Of a DNA stretch of 33,838 nt, positions 24,228-31,488 are shown in pieces. Within the stretch, counting starts at the first letter, position 1; each line of letters opens with the position of its first letter. Position numbers and translations under genes: made by a program. Below the pieces are notes generated by a model. The model was given only the letters and a program-made list of their open reading frames with translations. It made no database searches and was not told where the DNA came from. Where the stretch lies: assembly GCA_002069975.1 (NCBI GenBank), contig MWCJ01000031.1:1-33838 (forward strand). Reading direction: 5' to 3'. Origin of the DNA: Bacteroidetes bacterium ADurb.Bin217 (GTDB lineage: Bacteria; Bacteroidota; Bacteroidia; Bacteroidales; UBA1715).

Positions 24228-26267
24228 TTGGAAAAGGCCAATGTGAGCGATGTATACACACAAACTCAAACAACAGAATTTCTCAATGCCAAAGCCGATA
24301 CAATTACTGTATATACTCGCAGTCAAATAAATACATTTTTGAATGCAAAAGCTGATGCCGCTTTGGTGTATACCAAAACAGAAGCCGATGCCCAATTGCT
24401 GCTAAAAGCAAATGCAAGTGATGTGTATACAAAAATACAAACTGATAATTTGTTGCTACTCAAAGCAAATACTGCCGATTTGGGGCTGACCGCATTTAGT
24501 AACGATTATAATGATTTATCAAATAAACCTATATTTCCAACAAAAGTAAGTGCATTTCTAAATGATGCGGGATATCTTACCACCGATAGAGTGCTTACCG
24601 AAACAGAAGTAGATACCTATGTTTCGAACAATGGATTTATTACAACAGAAACCGACCCCGTTTTTGCAAGTTCACCTGCAAAAAATATAACACTTACAAA
24701 TATTGCATACTGGAATGCAAAAAGTGAATTCGATGGTGCATATGGCAGCTTAACCGGTACGCCTGATTTAACAGTGTATCCCTTCAAAACCGATGTGTAT
24801 ACAAAAACAGAAGTAAATAATTTAGTATCGCCTAAAGCAAATACTGCCGATTTAAAACCTGTTGCACTGAGCGGTAATTATAATGATTTAACTGCTAAAC
24901 CTACAATTCCTGTTTATGTGAGCGATTTAATAAACGATGCCGGATATGTAACAACCGACAATGTGTTGACTGAGGCACAAGTTGATGCATATGTGTCAAA
25001 TAATGGCTATGTTACAAGCGAAACCGATCCGTTTTTCTCGATATCAGCCGCAAAAAATATTACATCTACCGATATTACTAATTGGGATGCTAAAAGTACA
25101 TTTAGTGGTTCGTATTTGGACTTAACTAATAAACCAAATTTAACACAATACGCTCTTGCTACAAATGTGTATACAAAATTAGAAACCGACAATGCACTTG
25201 CGTTAAAAGCTGATATTTCAAATTTAGGCACAGCTGCTTTTTCAAATGATTATCTCGATTTGCTAAACAGACCATCAATCCCTACTCAGGTGAGCCAACT
25301 TACCAATGACGCGGGTTATATTACTACGTTCACCGAAGTCGATGGTAGTGTAACTAACGAAATTCAAACATTATCACTAGCATCCAATCAATTAACAATA
25401 TCGGGAACAGGTGGAAACATAGTTACCTTTACCAATTGGGATACCGATGCAACAAATGATGTTACTCTTATTGGCGATCAAACGATTACAGGAAATAAAA
25501 GCTTTTCGGGTACTGTACTTGTTCCCACTCCCAGTCTTGATAATCAAGCTGCAAATAAAGCGTATGTAGATGCCTTAGAAACACAAGTTAGTCAATTGCA
25601 AACACAAGTAGACATACTCAATCAATTATTATTAGATGCAGGCATAACTGCAGTTGTAAAAGATATTGACGGCAATATGTATAAGACTGTAAAAATAGGT
25701 TCCTATATGTGGTTAGCAGAAAATCTTAAAACTACTACATATAACGACGGTACACCAATAGATTTCCCAAATACAAACAATGCGCTGTGGACAGCCAATA
25801 CTACGGGTGCTTATGGTTGGTACAATAATGATGAGGCTAATAAAACCACATATGGAGCATTGTATAATTGGTATGCAGTAACAAGTGGTAAATTATGTCC
25901 TAGTGGTTGGGTGGTGCCAACAGATATACAATGGCAAGATTTAGAGACCGCATTGGGTATGGCAGATGCCGCTAATAGCAATGAACGTGGAACAAACCAA
26001 GGAACACAAATGAAAACAACAACACTGTGGAGTACTGATTTAGGCTATATTGCGGGAACTAATACTTCTAAATTCTCAGTAGTTCCGGGTGGTAAACGAA
26101 ATATTTCCGGTAATTTCGATAGTGATACATATTATGGCTATTTGTGGACAGCAACAGAAAGTGGGGGAGATGCATGGTACAGATCTTTAGGTTTCGATGT
26201 TGAAACTGTTAATAGAAGTGTAAATCCTAAAGCAAATGGAGCTTCGGTTCGGTGTGTTAAACAATAA
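24228..26267 (+). CDS. Tail-fibre-like repeat protein with C-terminal FISUMP domain; 5' end probably missing
   Basis: The open frame actually begins after a TAG at 24099 and encodes fibre-like sequence from the outset (LDKVDGAAYSNTEIDAALTL). There is no ATG or signal peptide; the TTG at 24228 is only the first usable codon. Order from the TTG: short repeats of the 'LLKANASDVYTKxxTD' type (about 1-85); long repeats with AFSNDYNDLSNKP, LNDAGYLTTD, YVSNNGFITTETDP (about 85-390); NEIQTLSLASNQLTISGTGG; a coiled coil (YVDALETQVSQLQTQVDILN, about 445-465); and a FISUMP domain (about 475-679; MYKTVKIGSYMWLAENLKT, YGALYNWYAV, CPSGWVVPTD). Surface-exposed adhesin is likely for intact relatives. This copy looks 5'-truncated. 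Confidence 0.72.
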   Translation: MEKANVSDVYTQTQTTEFLNAKADTITVYTRSQINTFLNAKADAALVYTKTEADAQLLLKANASDVYTKIQTDNLLLLKANTADLGLTAFSNDYNDLSNKPIFPTKVSAFLNDAGYLTTDRVLTETEVDTYVSNNGFITTETDPVFASSPAKNITLTNIAYWNAKSEFDGAYGSLTGTPDLTVYPFKTDVYTKTEVNNLVSPKANTADLKPVALSGNYNDLTAKPTIPVYVSDLINDAGYVTTDNVLTEAQVDAYVSNNGYVTSETDPFFSISAAKNITSTDITNWDAKSTFSGSYLDLTNKPNLTQYALATNVYTKLETDNALALKADISNLGTAAFSNDYLDLLNRPSIPTQVSQLTNDAGYITTFTEVDGSVTNEIQTLSLASNQLTISGTGGNIVTFTNWDTDATNDVTLIGDQTITGNKSFSGTVLVPTPSLDNQAANKAYVDALETQVSQLQTQVDILNQLLLDAGITAVVKDIDGNMYKTVKIGSYMWLAENLKTTTYNDGTPIDFPNTNNALWTANTTGAYGWYNNDEANKTTYGALYNWYAVTSGKLCPSGWVVPTDIQWQDLETALGMADAANSNERGTNQGTQMKTTTLWSTDLGYIAGTNTSKFSVVPGGKRNISGNFDSDTYYGYLWTATESGGDAWYRSLGFDVETVNRSVNPKANGASVRCVKQ

Positions 26268-26352
26268 TATGAGTCTAAGTGTTTGTATACGAAAAACATA
26301 GATGAATAAAGAGAATAGGTAAAAAAAATACAAGATATTTTTTAAAAAAAAC

Positions 26353-26382
26353 TTGACCGAAATATAAAAAATTGTATATTTG
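26353..26382 (+). promoter_or_regulatory. Bacteroidota-type promoter of the tRNA operon
   Basis: TTGAC (26353-26357) and TATATTTG (26375-26382, matching TAnnTTTG) are separated by 17 bases, the expected -33/-7 layout for the primary sigma factor of this phylum. Transcription would start about 45 bases before the first tRNA. Confidence 0.75.
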
Positions 26383-26433
26383 CAACGCCTTTTTAAAAAG
26401 GTAAGTTCTTATACAGACTAACAAAAAAATTAA

Positions 26434-26507
26434 GCCGAATTAGCTCAGTTGGCCAGAGCACGTGATTTGTAATCTCGGGGTCCCCAGTTCGAATCTGGGA
26501 TTCGGCT
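26434..26507 (+). tRNA. tRNA-Thr (anticodon TGT)
   Basis: A full cloverleaf is visible: acceptor GCCGAAT/ATTCGGC, D-stem GCTC/GAGC, anticodon loop TTTGTAA with TGT at 26468-26470, and T-stem CCCAG/CTGGG with loop TTCGAAT. CCA is not encoded. The anticodon stem CGTGA/TCTCG contains one T-T mismatch (third pair). A run of eight T follows closely, which could give partial termination. Confidence 0.95.
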
Positions 26508-26525
26508 CTTTTTTTTTATATGTGA

Positions 26526-26607
26526 GGGGAGATTCCAGAGCGGCCAAATGGGGCAGACTGTAAATCTGTTGTCTACGACTTCGCAGGTTCGAATCCTGCT
26601 CTCCCCA
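26526..26607 (+). tRNA. tRNA-Tyr (anticodon GTA)
   Basis: This is a class II tRNA with a long variable arm (26570-26582 region): acceptor GGGGAGA/TCTCCCC, anticodon GTA at 26560-26562 within CTGTAAA, and T-loop TTCGAAT. It lies 18 bases after tRNA-Thr. The Thr-Tyr-Gly order is a common bacterial cluster, often followed by tufA, but no tuf gene follows here. Confidence 0.96.
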
Positions 26608-26639
26608 CAGTATAGAAAAATATTTATTTTACCAACATT

Positions 26640-26712
26640 GCGGGAGTAGCTCAGTTGGTAGAGCATCAGCCTTCCAAGCTGAGGGTCGCGGGTTCGAGTC
26701 TCGTCTCCCGCT
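26640..26712 (+). tRNA. tRNA-Gly (anticodon TCC)
   Basis: Acceptor GCGGGAG/CTCCCGC, D-stem GCTC/GAGC, anticodon loop CTTCCAA with TCC at 26673-26675, stem TCAGC/GCTGA, and T-loop TTCGAGT. CCA is not encoded. It is the last tRNA before the terminator and the restriction-modification operon, so its 3' end is a possible integration site. Confidence 0.96.
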
Positions 26713-26722
26713 CAAGATAAAT

Positions 26723-26756
26723 AAAGGGTTTCAGGGTTTCTTGAAACCCTTTTTTA
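26723..26756 (+). terminator. Rho-independent terminator of the tRNA operon
   Basis: AAAGGGTTTCA (26723-26733) pairs perfectly with TGAAACCCTTT (26742-26752) across an 8-base loop, followed by further T residues. It separates the tRNA transcript from hsdM. Confidence 0.88.
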
Positions 26757-26916
26757 TTTTCTGGTTTAAACATAGTTTAAACATTTTGCTCGTTTTCTCA
26801 TTGTTTTTTTATTCAATTTGCTGTTAAAAAATTTTCAATAAAAATTTATTTTTTGATTTTTCTATCAAATTTCAGAATCTTAAAATTAAATCGAAATGTA
26901 GTATTCCATTTTTTTT

Positions 26917-26924
26917 TATCTTTG
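26917..26924 (+). promoter_or_regulatory. Candidate -7 box for the hsdM operon
   Basis: TATCTTTG matches TAnnTTTG and lies 44 bases upstream of the hsdM ATG. No clear -33 TTTG is present at the usual distance. Pattern-based only. Confidence 0.4.
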
Positions 26925-26968
26925 AACAGTATTATAATCATTTTTGAAAAAAACAATATTCATTATTC

Positions 26969-28528
26969 ATGGCAAAAAAAGAAGTTAAAGAAAAACAAAT
27001 TGAAGTTACTCTGTGGGAAGCAGCTAACAAGTTGCGAGGAAGTGTTGAACCTGCCGAATATAAACACGTAGTATTAGGATTAGTATTCTTAAAATTTGCC
27101 AGCGATAAATTCGAGGAACACCGCCAAAAACTTAAAGACGAAGGCAAATCGAAATACATTGAAATGCCCGATTTTTATAATATGAGCAACGTATTCTTTT
27201 TGGAAGAAATTTCACGGTGGAGTTATATTGTACAAAAAGCAAAACAGCCCGATTTAGCAATTATTATAGATACCGCTCTACACACCATTGAAAAAGATAA
27301 CAAAGCTCTAAAAGGTGCATTGCCCGACAATTATTTTTCACGTTTAGGACTCGACCATACAAAACTTGCCTCGCTGATTGATGAAATTAGCAACATAGAC
27401 ACTATAAAAGATAAGCAACAAGATATTGTAGGACGTGTGTACGAATATTTTCTCTCGAAATTTGCACTTGCCGAAGGTAAAGGAAAAGGAGAATTCTATA
27501 CACCTAAAAGCATTGTAAACCTTATTGCCGAAATGATAGAGCCATACAAAGGAATTATCTATGACCCAGCCTGTGGTAGTGGTGGTATGTTTGTCCAATC
27601 TATTAAGTTTATAGAAAATCATCATGGGAATAAAAAAGAGATTTCTATTTATGGACAAGAATATACCAATACCACCTATAAACTGGCAAAAATGAACCTT
27701 GCCATACGTGGTATTTCGGGTAATTTGGGCGAAAAAGCTGCAAATACCTTTAGCGATGACCAACACAAAGACCTGAAAGCCGATTTTATAATGGCAAACC
27801 CTCCCTTTAACCAAAAAGACTGGCGTGCCGAAAACGAATTGATAGATGACCCACGTTGGAAAGGTTATGATGTACCACCAAAAAGCAATGCCAACTATGG
27901 TTGGATTCTCAATATGGTTTCCAAGCTTTCCGAAAACGGTGTAGCAGGTTTTATCCTTGCAAATGGAGCATTAAGTGGTGGTGGAGAAGAATACAAAATT
28001 CGCCGTAAGCTAATAGAAAATAATTTAGTTGAAGCAATTTTGGTATTACCGCAAGATATGTTTTATACAACAAACATTAGTGTAACAGTTTGGATTCTCA
28101 ATAAAAACAAAAAAGAACAAGTTAAAACGGTTGGAAATGAAACTCGAAATTTGAGAAATAGAGAACGTGAAATTTTGTTTATGGATTTACGCCAATTGGG
28201 AGAACCATTTGAGAAGAAATTTATTCAATTTGGGGAATTAACCGATATTCCTAAAATAGCAAACACCTATCATACATGGCAAACGAAAGTCATTGATAAC
28301 ATTCCCGAATTCTGTTATTCAGCATCATTCGAAGAAATTGAGAAAAAAGATTTTTCGCTTGTGCCAAGTAAATACATAGAATTTGTTAACCGAGACGAGA
28401 ACATTGATTTTGACGAAAAAATGAAGGCTTTGCAAACAGACATTGGAGAACTGTTAAAAGCTGAAGCTGAATCCAAAGCGGATTTATTGAACGTATTTAA
28501 AGAATTAGGTTATTTAATTAAATTATAA
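26969..28528 (+). CDS. hsdM: Type I restriction-modification system, DNA methyltransferase subunit
   Basis: The 519-residue N6-adenine methyltransferase subunit pairs with HsdS. The N-terminal HsdM_N helical domain (TLWEAANKLRGSVEPAEYKH, LKFASDKF) is present. EFYTP lies at 175-179, the SAM-binding DPACGSGGMF at 199-208, and catalytic NPPF at 277-280. LANGALSGGGEEYKIRRKLI and 'ILVLPQDMFYTTNISVTVWI' are also typical. The start MAKKEVKEKQIEVTLWEAA is the usual one. It is the first gene of a tightly packed operon; the next gene starts two bases after its stop. Arginine codons are mixed (many CGT), like the housekeeping genes here. Confidence 0.96.
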   Translation: MAKKEVKEKQIEVTLWEAANKLRGSVEPAEYKHVVLGLVFLKFASDKFEEHRQKLKDEGKSKYIEMPDFYNMSNVFFLEEISRWSYIVQKAKQPDLAIIIDTALHTIEKDNKALKGALPDNYFSRLGLDHTKLASLIDEISNIDTIKDKQQDIVGRVYEYFLSKFALAEGKGKGEFYTPKSIVNLIAEMIEPYKGIIYDPACGSGGMFVQSIKFIENHHGNKKEISIYGQEYTNTTYKLAKMNLAIRGISGNLGEKAANTFSDDQHKDLKADFIMANPPFNQKDWRAENELIDDPRWKGYDVPPKSNANYGWILNMVSKLSENGVAGFILANGALSGGGEEYKIRRKLIENNLVEAILVLPQDMFYTTNISVTVWILNKNKKEQVKTVGNETRNLRNREREILFMDLRQLGEPFEKKFIQFGELTDIPKIANTYHTWQTKVIDNIPEFCYSASFEEIEKKDFSLVPSKYIEFVNRDENIDFDEKMKALQTDIGELLKAEAESKADLLNVFKELGYLIKL

Positions 28529-28530
28529 AG

Positions 28531-29349
28531 ATGGCTAGATTATTATCTCAAAGATTAATTGAAAGACTAAAAAACGGAGACTTTAAAAACATTCTCCTTA
28601 GTATCAATCAAGATTCAGAATTATCATTAGAAATAAGATTATCTAGTATTGCAATGATTTATTACAAAAAATCAAAAATCTTAACATTACATTCTAGAAA
28701 ACAAGAACCAACTATACTTGCAGATGGATATTGCACTTTGCATTCAAAACCTATACTTAATCTTGATAACCCTTCTGAATATTTTAAAAATGCAAAAAAA
28801 ATTGTCGACGAGCATGTTAAGAAAAAGAAAAATATTGAGTTTGCTATTCAACAAAAAATTAGTGCCGACAACAATTCAAATATGAATCATTATCTTGTTG
28901 TTGACATGGAATATCAATTTGCACAACAACTAATAAAAGAAAGAACTACAAAAAAAACAAGATTTGACTTAGTAGCGATAGATTTACAAAACAATAAAAT
29001 AATCTTATTTGAACTAAAACAAGGTTTCGCATCATCAACAGGCACGTCAGGTGTTCATGACCATATAATTAAATATCAGGAGCATTTTAATCATTCAGTC
29101 TTTAGAAGTGCTTTAATTTCTGACATTAAGAGTATTATTGAACAAAAAGAAGAATTAGGTATTTACCAGTTTCCAACAAATTTTATTTTAGAAAATCTTG
29201 CAAATGCATCAATTGTTTTTAAAGTAATTTTTGCGTTCAACAACAGCAAAGAAAAGGACATTTATAAAAACAAATATGGCAATAATAATGAAACATTATT
29301 TATAGATATTTCTGATTCAAAATATATTATAAAAAATGACAACATATAA
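28531..29349 (+). CDS. PD-(D/E)XK nuclease-like protein inside a type I RM operon
   Basis: I do not recognise the family. The 272-residue protein has a core motif TRFDLVAIDLQNNKIILFE, giving D146 then E161-x-K163, preceded by an acidic residue in a helix (E127 in DMEYQF). This is the PD-(D/E)XK nuclease layout. It continues in a Gln-Gly-Phe stretch as in many restriction-like folds. There is no signal peptide. The N-terminal part (about 1-100) is unassigned. It starts two bases after hsdM and overlaps the next gene by 14 bases. All eight of its arginines are coded by AGA, unlike hsdM, which suggests separate origin. Likely a DNA-cleaving or target-checking partner; catalysis is inferred, not shown. 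Confidence 0.68.
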   Translation: MARLLSQRLIERLKNGDFKNILLSINQDSELSLEIRLSSIAMIYYKKSKILTLHSRKQEPTILADGYCTLHSKPILNLDNPSEYFKNAKKIVDEHVKKKKNIEFAIQQKISADNNSNMNHYLVVDMEYQFAQQLIKERTTKKTRFDLVAIDLQNNKIILFELKQGFASSTGTSGVHDHIIKYQEHFNHSVFRSALISDIKSIIEQKEELGIYQFPTNFILENLANASIVFKVIFAFNNSKEKDIYKNKYGNNNETLFIDISDSKYIIKNDNI

Positions 29350-30292
29350 ACTTAAACAAAGAGAACTACAAACTGCAAAATTGCATGATACGCATGCCGA
29401 ATTATTTAATTTTGATTCGGGAGATGGTAATTATGGCAAATACAAAAGTTTAAAGTTTATATTAGTTGATGGCGCAAATAATTTATATGGCAATATTGTA
29501 AACGGAGTCTATAATTATTTTACAGAAAATAATATAGCATGGTGGGGTGATAACAAAACTTATCCAACCGGACATCTACTATCTTCACAAATTCAATGTA
29601 TAAACTTCCTATTTGCATTACGAAATGATAAAGAAGCAATATTAAAGATAGCCCAATTATTCGATGAGTCAATTGAAGATATTCATTCTGTAATAGGCGA
29701 TAAAGACAATGGCTACATTGCATTTGAATTTGCGTATAACAATGCTACTTTTTTAGGCGAAATTGATACAAATGCAAAACGAGGCGAATTCTGCACCTCA
29801 ATAGATGCAATTATTATTGGTCTAAAACAAGGGAAGAAAATACTGATTCCAATTGAATGGAAATTCACCGAAGAATATCTAAAATGTGAAAATAAAGCAT
29901 TAGAACCAAGAAAAGGGAAAACAAGACAAAGTCGTTATAATAATTTAATTACTAAATCGAATCAGCTAAAAACACCTCAAAATTTTGAGGAATCAGTTTA
30001 TTATTACGAACCATTTTACGAATTAATGAGACAAACATTATTAGTTGAACAAATGGTAGTAAATGGTATTGCTGACGATTATTTACACATTGTGGTTATT
30101 CCATCGGAAAATAAAGACATTTTAGAGGCAAATTATACTTTTTCGAAACATGATTTACAAACAACATGGCGAAATTCAATTATTAATCAAAAGAAATTTA
30201 AAATTATTGATAGTATTCAGTTATTACAGATAATTATGAGTTTATCGAATTATTCTGACTTGGCAACTTATTTAAAACAGCGTTATTATTAA
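29336..30292 (+). CDS. Putative restriction endonuclease, PD-(D/E)XK fold (PGN_0703-like)
   Basis: The 318-residue protein has TSIDAIIIGLKQGKKILIPI followed by EWKFTE, giving D157 and E174-x-K176, a clear PD-(D/E)XK signature. An upstream conserved-looking HLLSSQIQCINFLF (80-93) resembles what I remember of the PGN_0703 family of putative restriction endonucleases; that link is from memory. The rest is alpha/beta without membrane segments. Its ATG lies inside the preceding nuclease-like gene (14-base overlap), implying translational coupling, and hsdS follows one base after its stop. The two adjacent nuclease-like genes could be alternative or cooperating cleavage subunits, or a separate modification-dependent enzyme lodged in the operon. 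Confidence 0.68.
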   Translation: MTTYKLKQRELQTAKLHDTHAELFNFDSGDGNYGKYKSLKFILVDGANNLYGNIVNGVYNYFTENNIAWWGDNKTYPTGHLLSSQIQCINFLFALRNDKEAILKIAQLFDESIEDIHSVIGDKDNGYIAFEFAYNNATFLGEIDTNAKRGEFCTSIDAIIIGLKQGKKILIPIEWKFTEEYLKCENKALEPRKGKTRQSRYNNLITKSNQLKTPQNFEESVYYYEPFYELMRQTLLVEQMVVNGIADDYLHIVVIPSENKDILEANYTFSKHDLQTTWRNSIINQKKFKIIDSIQLLQIIMSLSNYSDLATYLKQRYY

Positions 30293-30293
30293 A

Positions 30294-31487
30294 ATGATGA
30301 AAAATTATAAACGCATTGGCGATTACATACAACTTGTTGATGAACGAAATAAAGGTTTGCAAGTAAAACAGTTATTAGGTTTGAGCATTTCAAAACAATT
30401 TATTCCATCTGTTGCCAACATTATTGGTACAGATATGGAGAATTATAAAATTATTCGCAAAAATCAATTCGCTTGTAGTACAATGCAAGTAAGGCGAGAT
30501 AAAAAAATGCCAGTTGCTTTATTGCAAGATATTAACGAAGCAATAATTTCTCAAGCGTATCCAGTTTTTGAAGTTAAAGATTCCAAAGAACTATTACCCG
30601 AATATTTAATGATGTGGTTTACTCGTTCTGAGTTTGATAGAGAAGCCTGTTTCAATGCAGTTGGTGGCGTTAGAGGAAGTTTAGAATGGGAAGATTTTTG
30701 CGATATGCAACTACCAATTCCCTCACCCGAAAAACAAAGAGAAATAGTAGCCGAATACAACGTAATTCAAAACCGCATAAACCTCAATAACCAACTTATT
30801 GCTAAATTGGAAGAAACTGCACAGGCGGTTTATAAGCAATGGTTTGTCGATTTTGAATTTCCAGATGAAAATGGTAATCCTTATAAAAGTAGTGGTGGCG
30901 AAATGGTGGAAAGTGAGTTGGGGAAAATTCCGAAGGGGTGGCGAGTTGCTTTTTTGGATAATGAGTGTGATAAATTATATGGATACCCATTTAATTCAAA
31001 TTTATTTTCTACGATTTCTGAAAACAACATCCCTTTAATAAGAATTAGAGATATTTTAAATGGGTATTCAGATATTTATACATCTGAAGTTGTTGATTCG
31101 AAATATCTTCTTGAGAACGGAGATTTGTTGATTGGAATGGATGGTACTTTTCATATGTCTATTTGGTATAGTGGAAATGCATATTTAAATCAACGAGTTG
31201 TAAGGTTTAAAACGATATCAAATGAGCTTTCCAATTTGCAAATATTACATTCAATAAAGCAACAAATTATTGATTTTGAGAATAATATTCAAGGTACAAC
31301 AGTTGCTCATTTAAGTGATAAGCATATTAAAGAGATTATTTTTTTAGTTGGAGTAGAAAGAATACAAAAACTCTCAACTGCATTATTTTCTAAATTGACG
31401 CAAAATATAATAATTAGGAAACAAGAAAACCAAAAGCTAACTGAATTGAAAGAATTATTACTTTCTAGGTTGGCGACAGTAAAATAG
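30294..31487 (+). CDS. hsdS: Type I restriction-modification specificity subunit
   Basis: The 397-residue HsdS has the standard two-TRD plan. The first target-recognition domain (about 1-145) ends in LEWEDFCDMQLPIPSPEKQR. A central conserved helix follows (about 146-195; ...INLNNQLIAKLEETAQAVYK), then QWFVDFEFPDENGNPYK and SELGKIPKGWRV. The second TRD covers about 215-345, and a distal helix ends QKLTELKELLLSRLATVK. HsdS binds the two half-sites and sets the methylated sequence, which cannot be predicted here. Start choice is between the tandem ATG codons at 30294 and 30297. It sits after two nuclease-like genes, an uncommon arrangement, and one base before the ATPase gene. Confidence 0.94.
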   Translation: MMKNYKRIGDYIQLVDERNKGLQVKQLLGLSISKQFIPSVANIIGTDMENYKIIRKNQFACSTMQVRRDKKMPVALLQDINEAIISQAYPVFEVKDSKELLPEYLMMWFTRSEFDREACFNAVGGVRGSLEWEDFCDMQLPIPSPEKQREIVAEYNVIQNRINLNNQLIAKLEETAQAVYKQWFVDFEFPDENGNPYKSSGGEMVESELGKIPKGWRVAFLDNECDKLYGYPFNSNLFSTISENNIPLIRIRDILNGYSDIYTSEVVDSKYLLENGDLLIGMDGTFHMSIWYSGNAYLNQRVVRFKTISNELSNLQILHSIKQQIIDFENNIQGTTVAHLSDKHIKEIIFLVGVERIQKLSTALFSKLTQNIIIRKQENQKLTELKELLLSRLATVK

Positions 31488-31488
31488 T

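Noticed and set aside
26445..26666. 73-codon minus-strand frame across the tRNA genes
   Set aside because: Its 'GESRIRTCEVVDNRF' type sequence is the well-known false protein produced by translating tRNA genes backwards.
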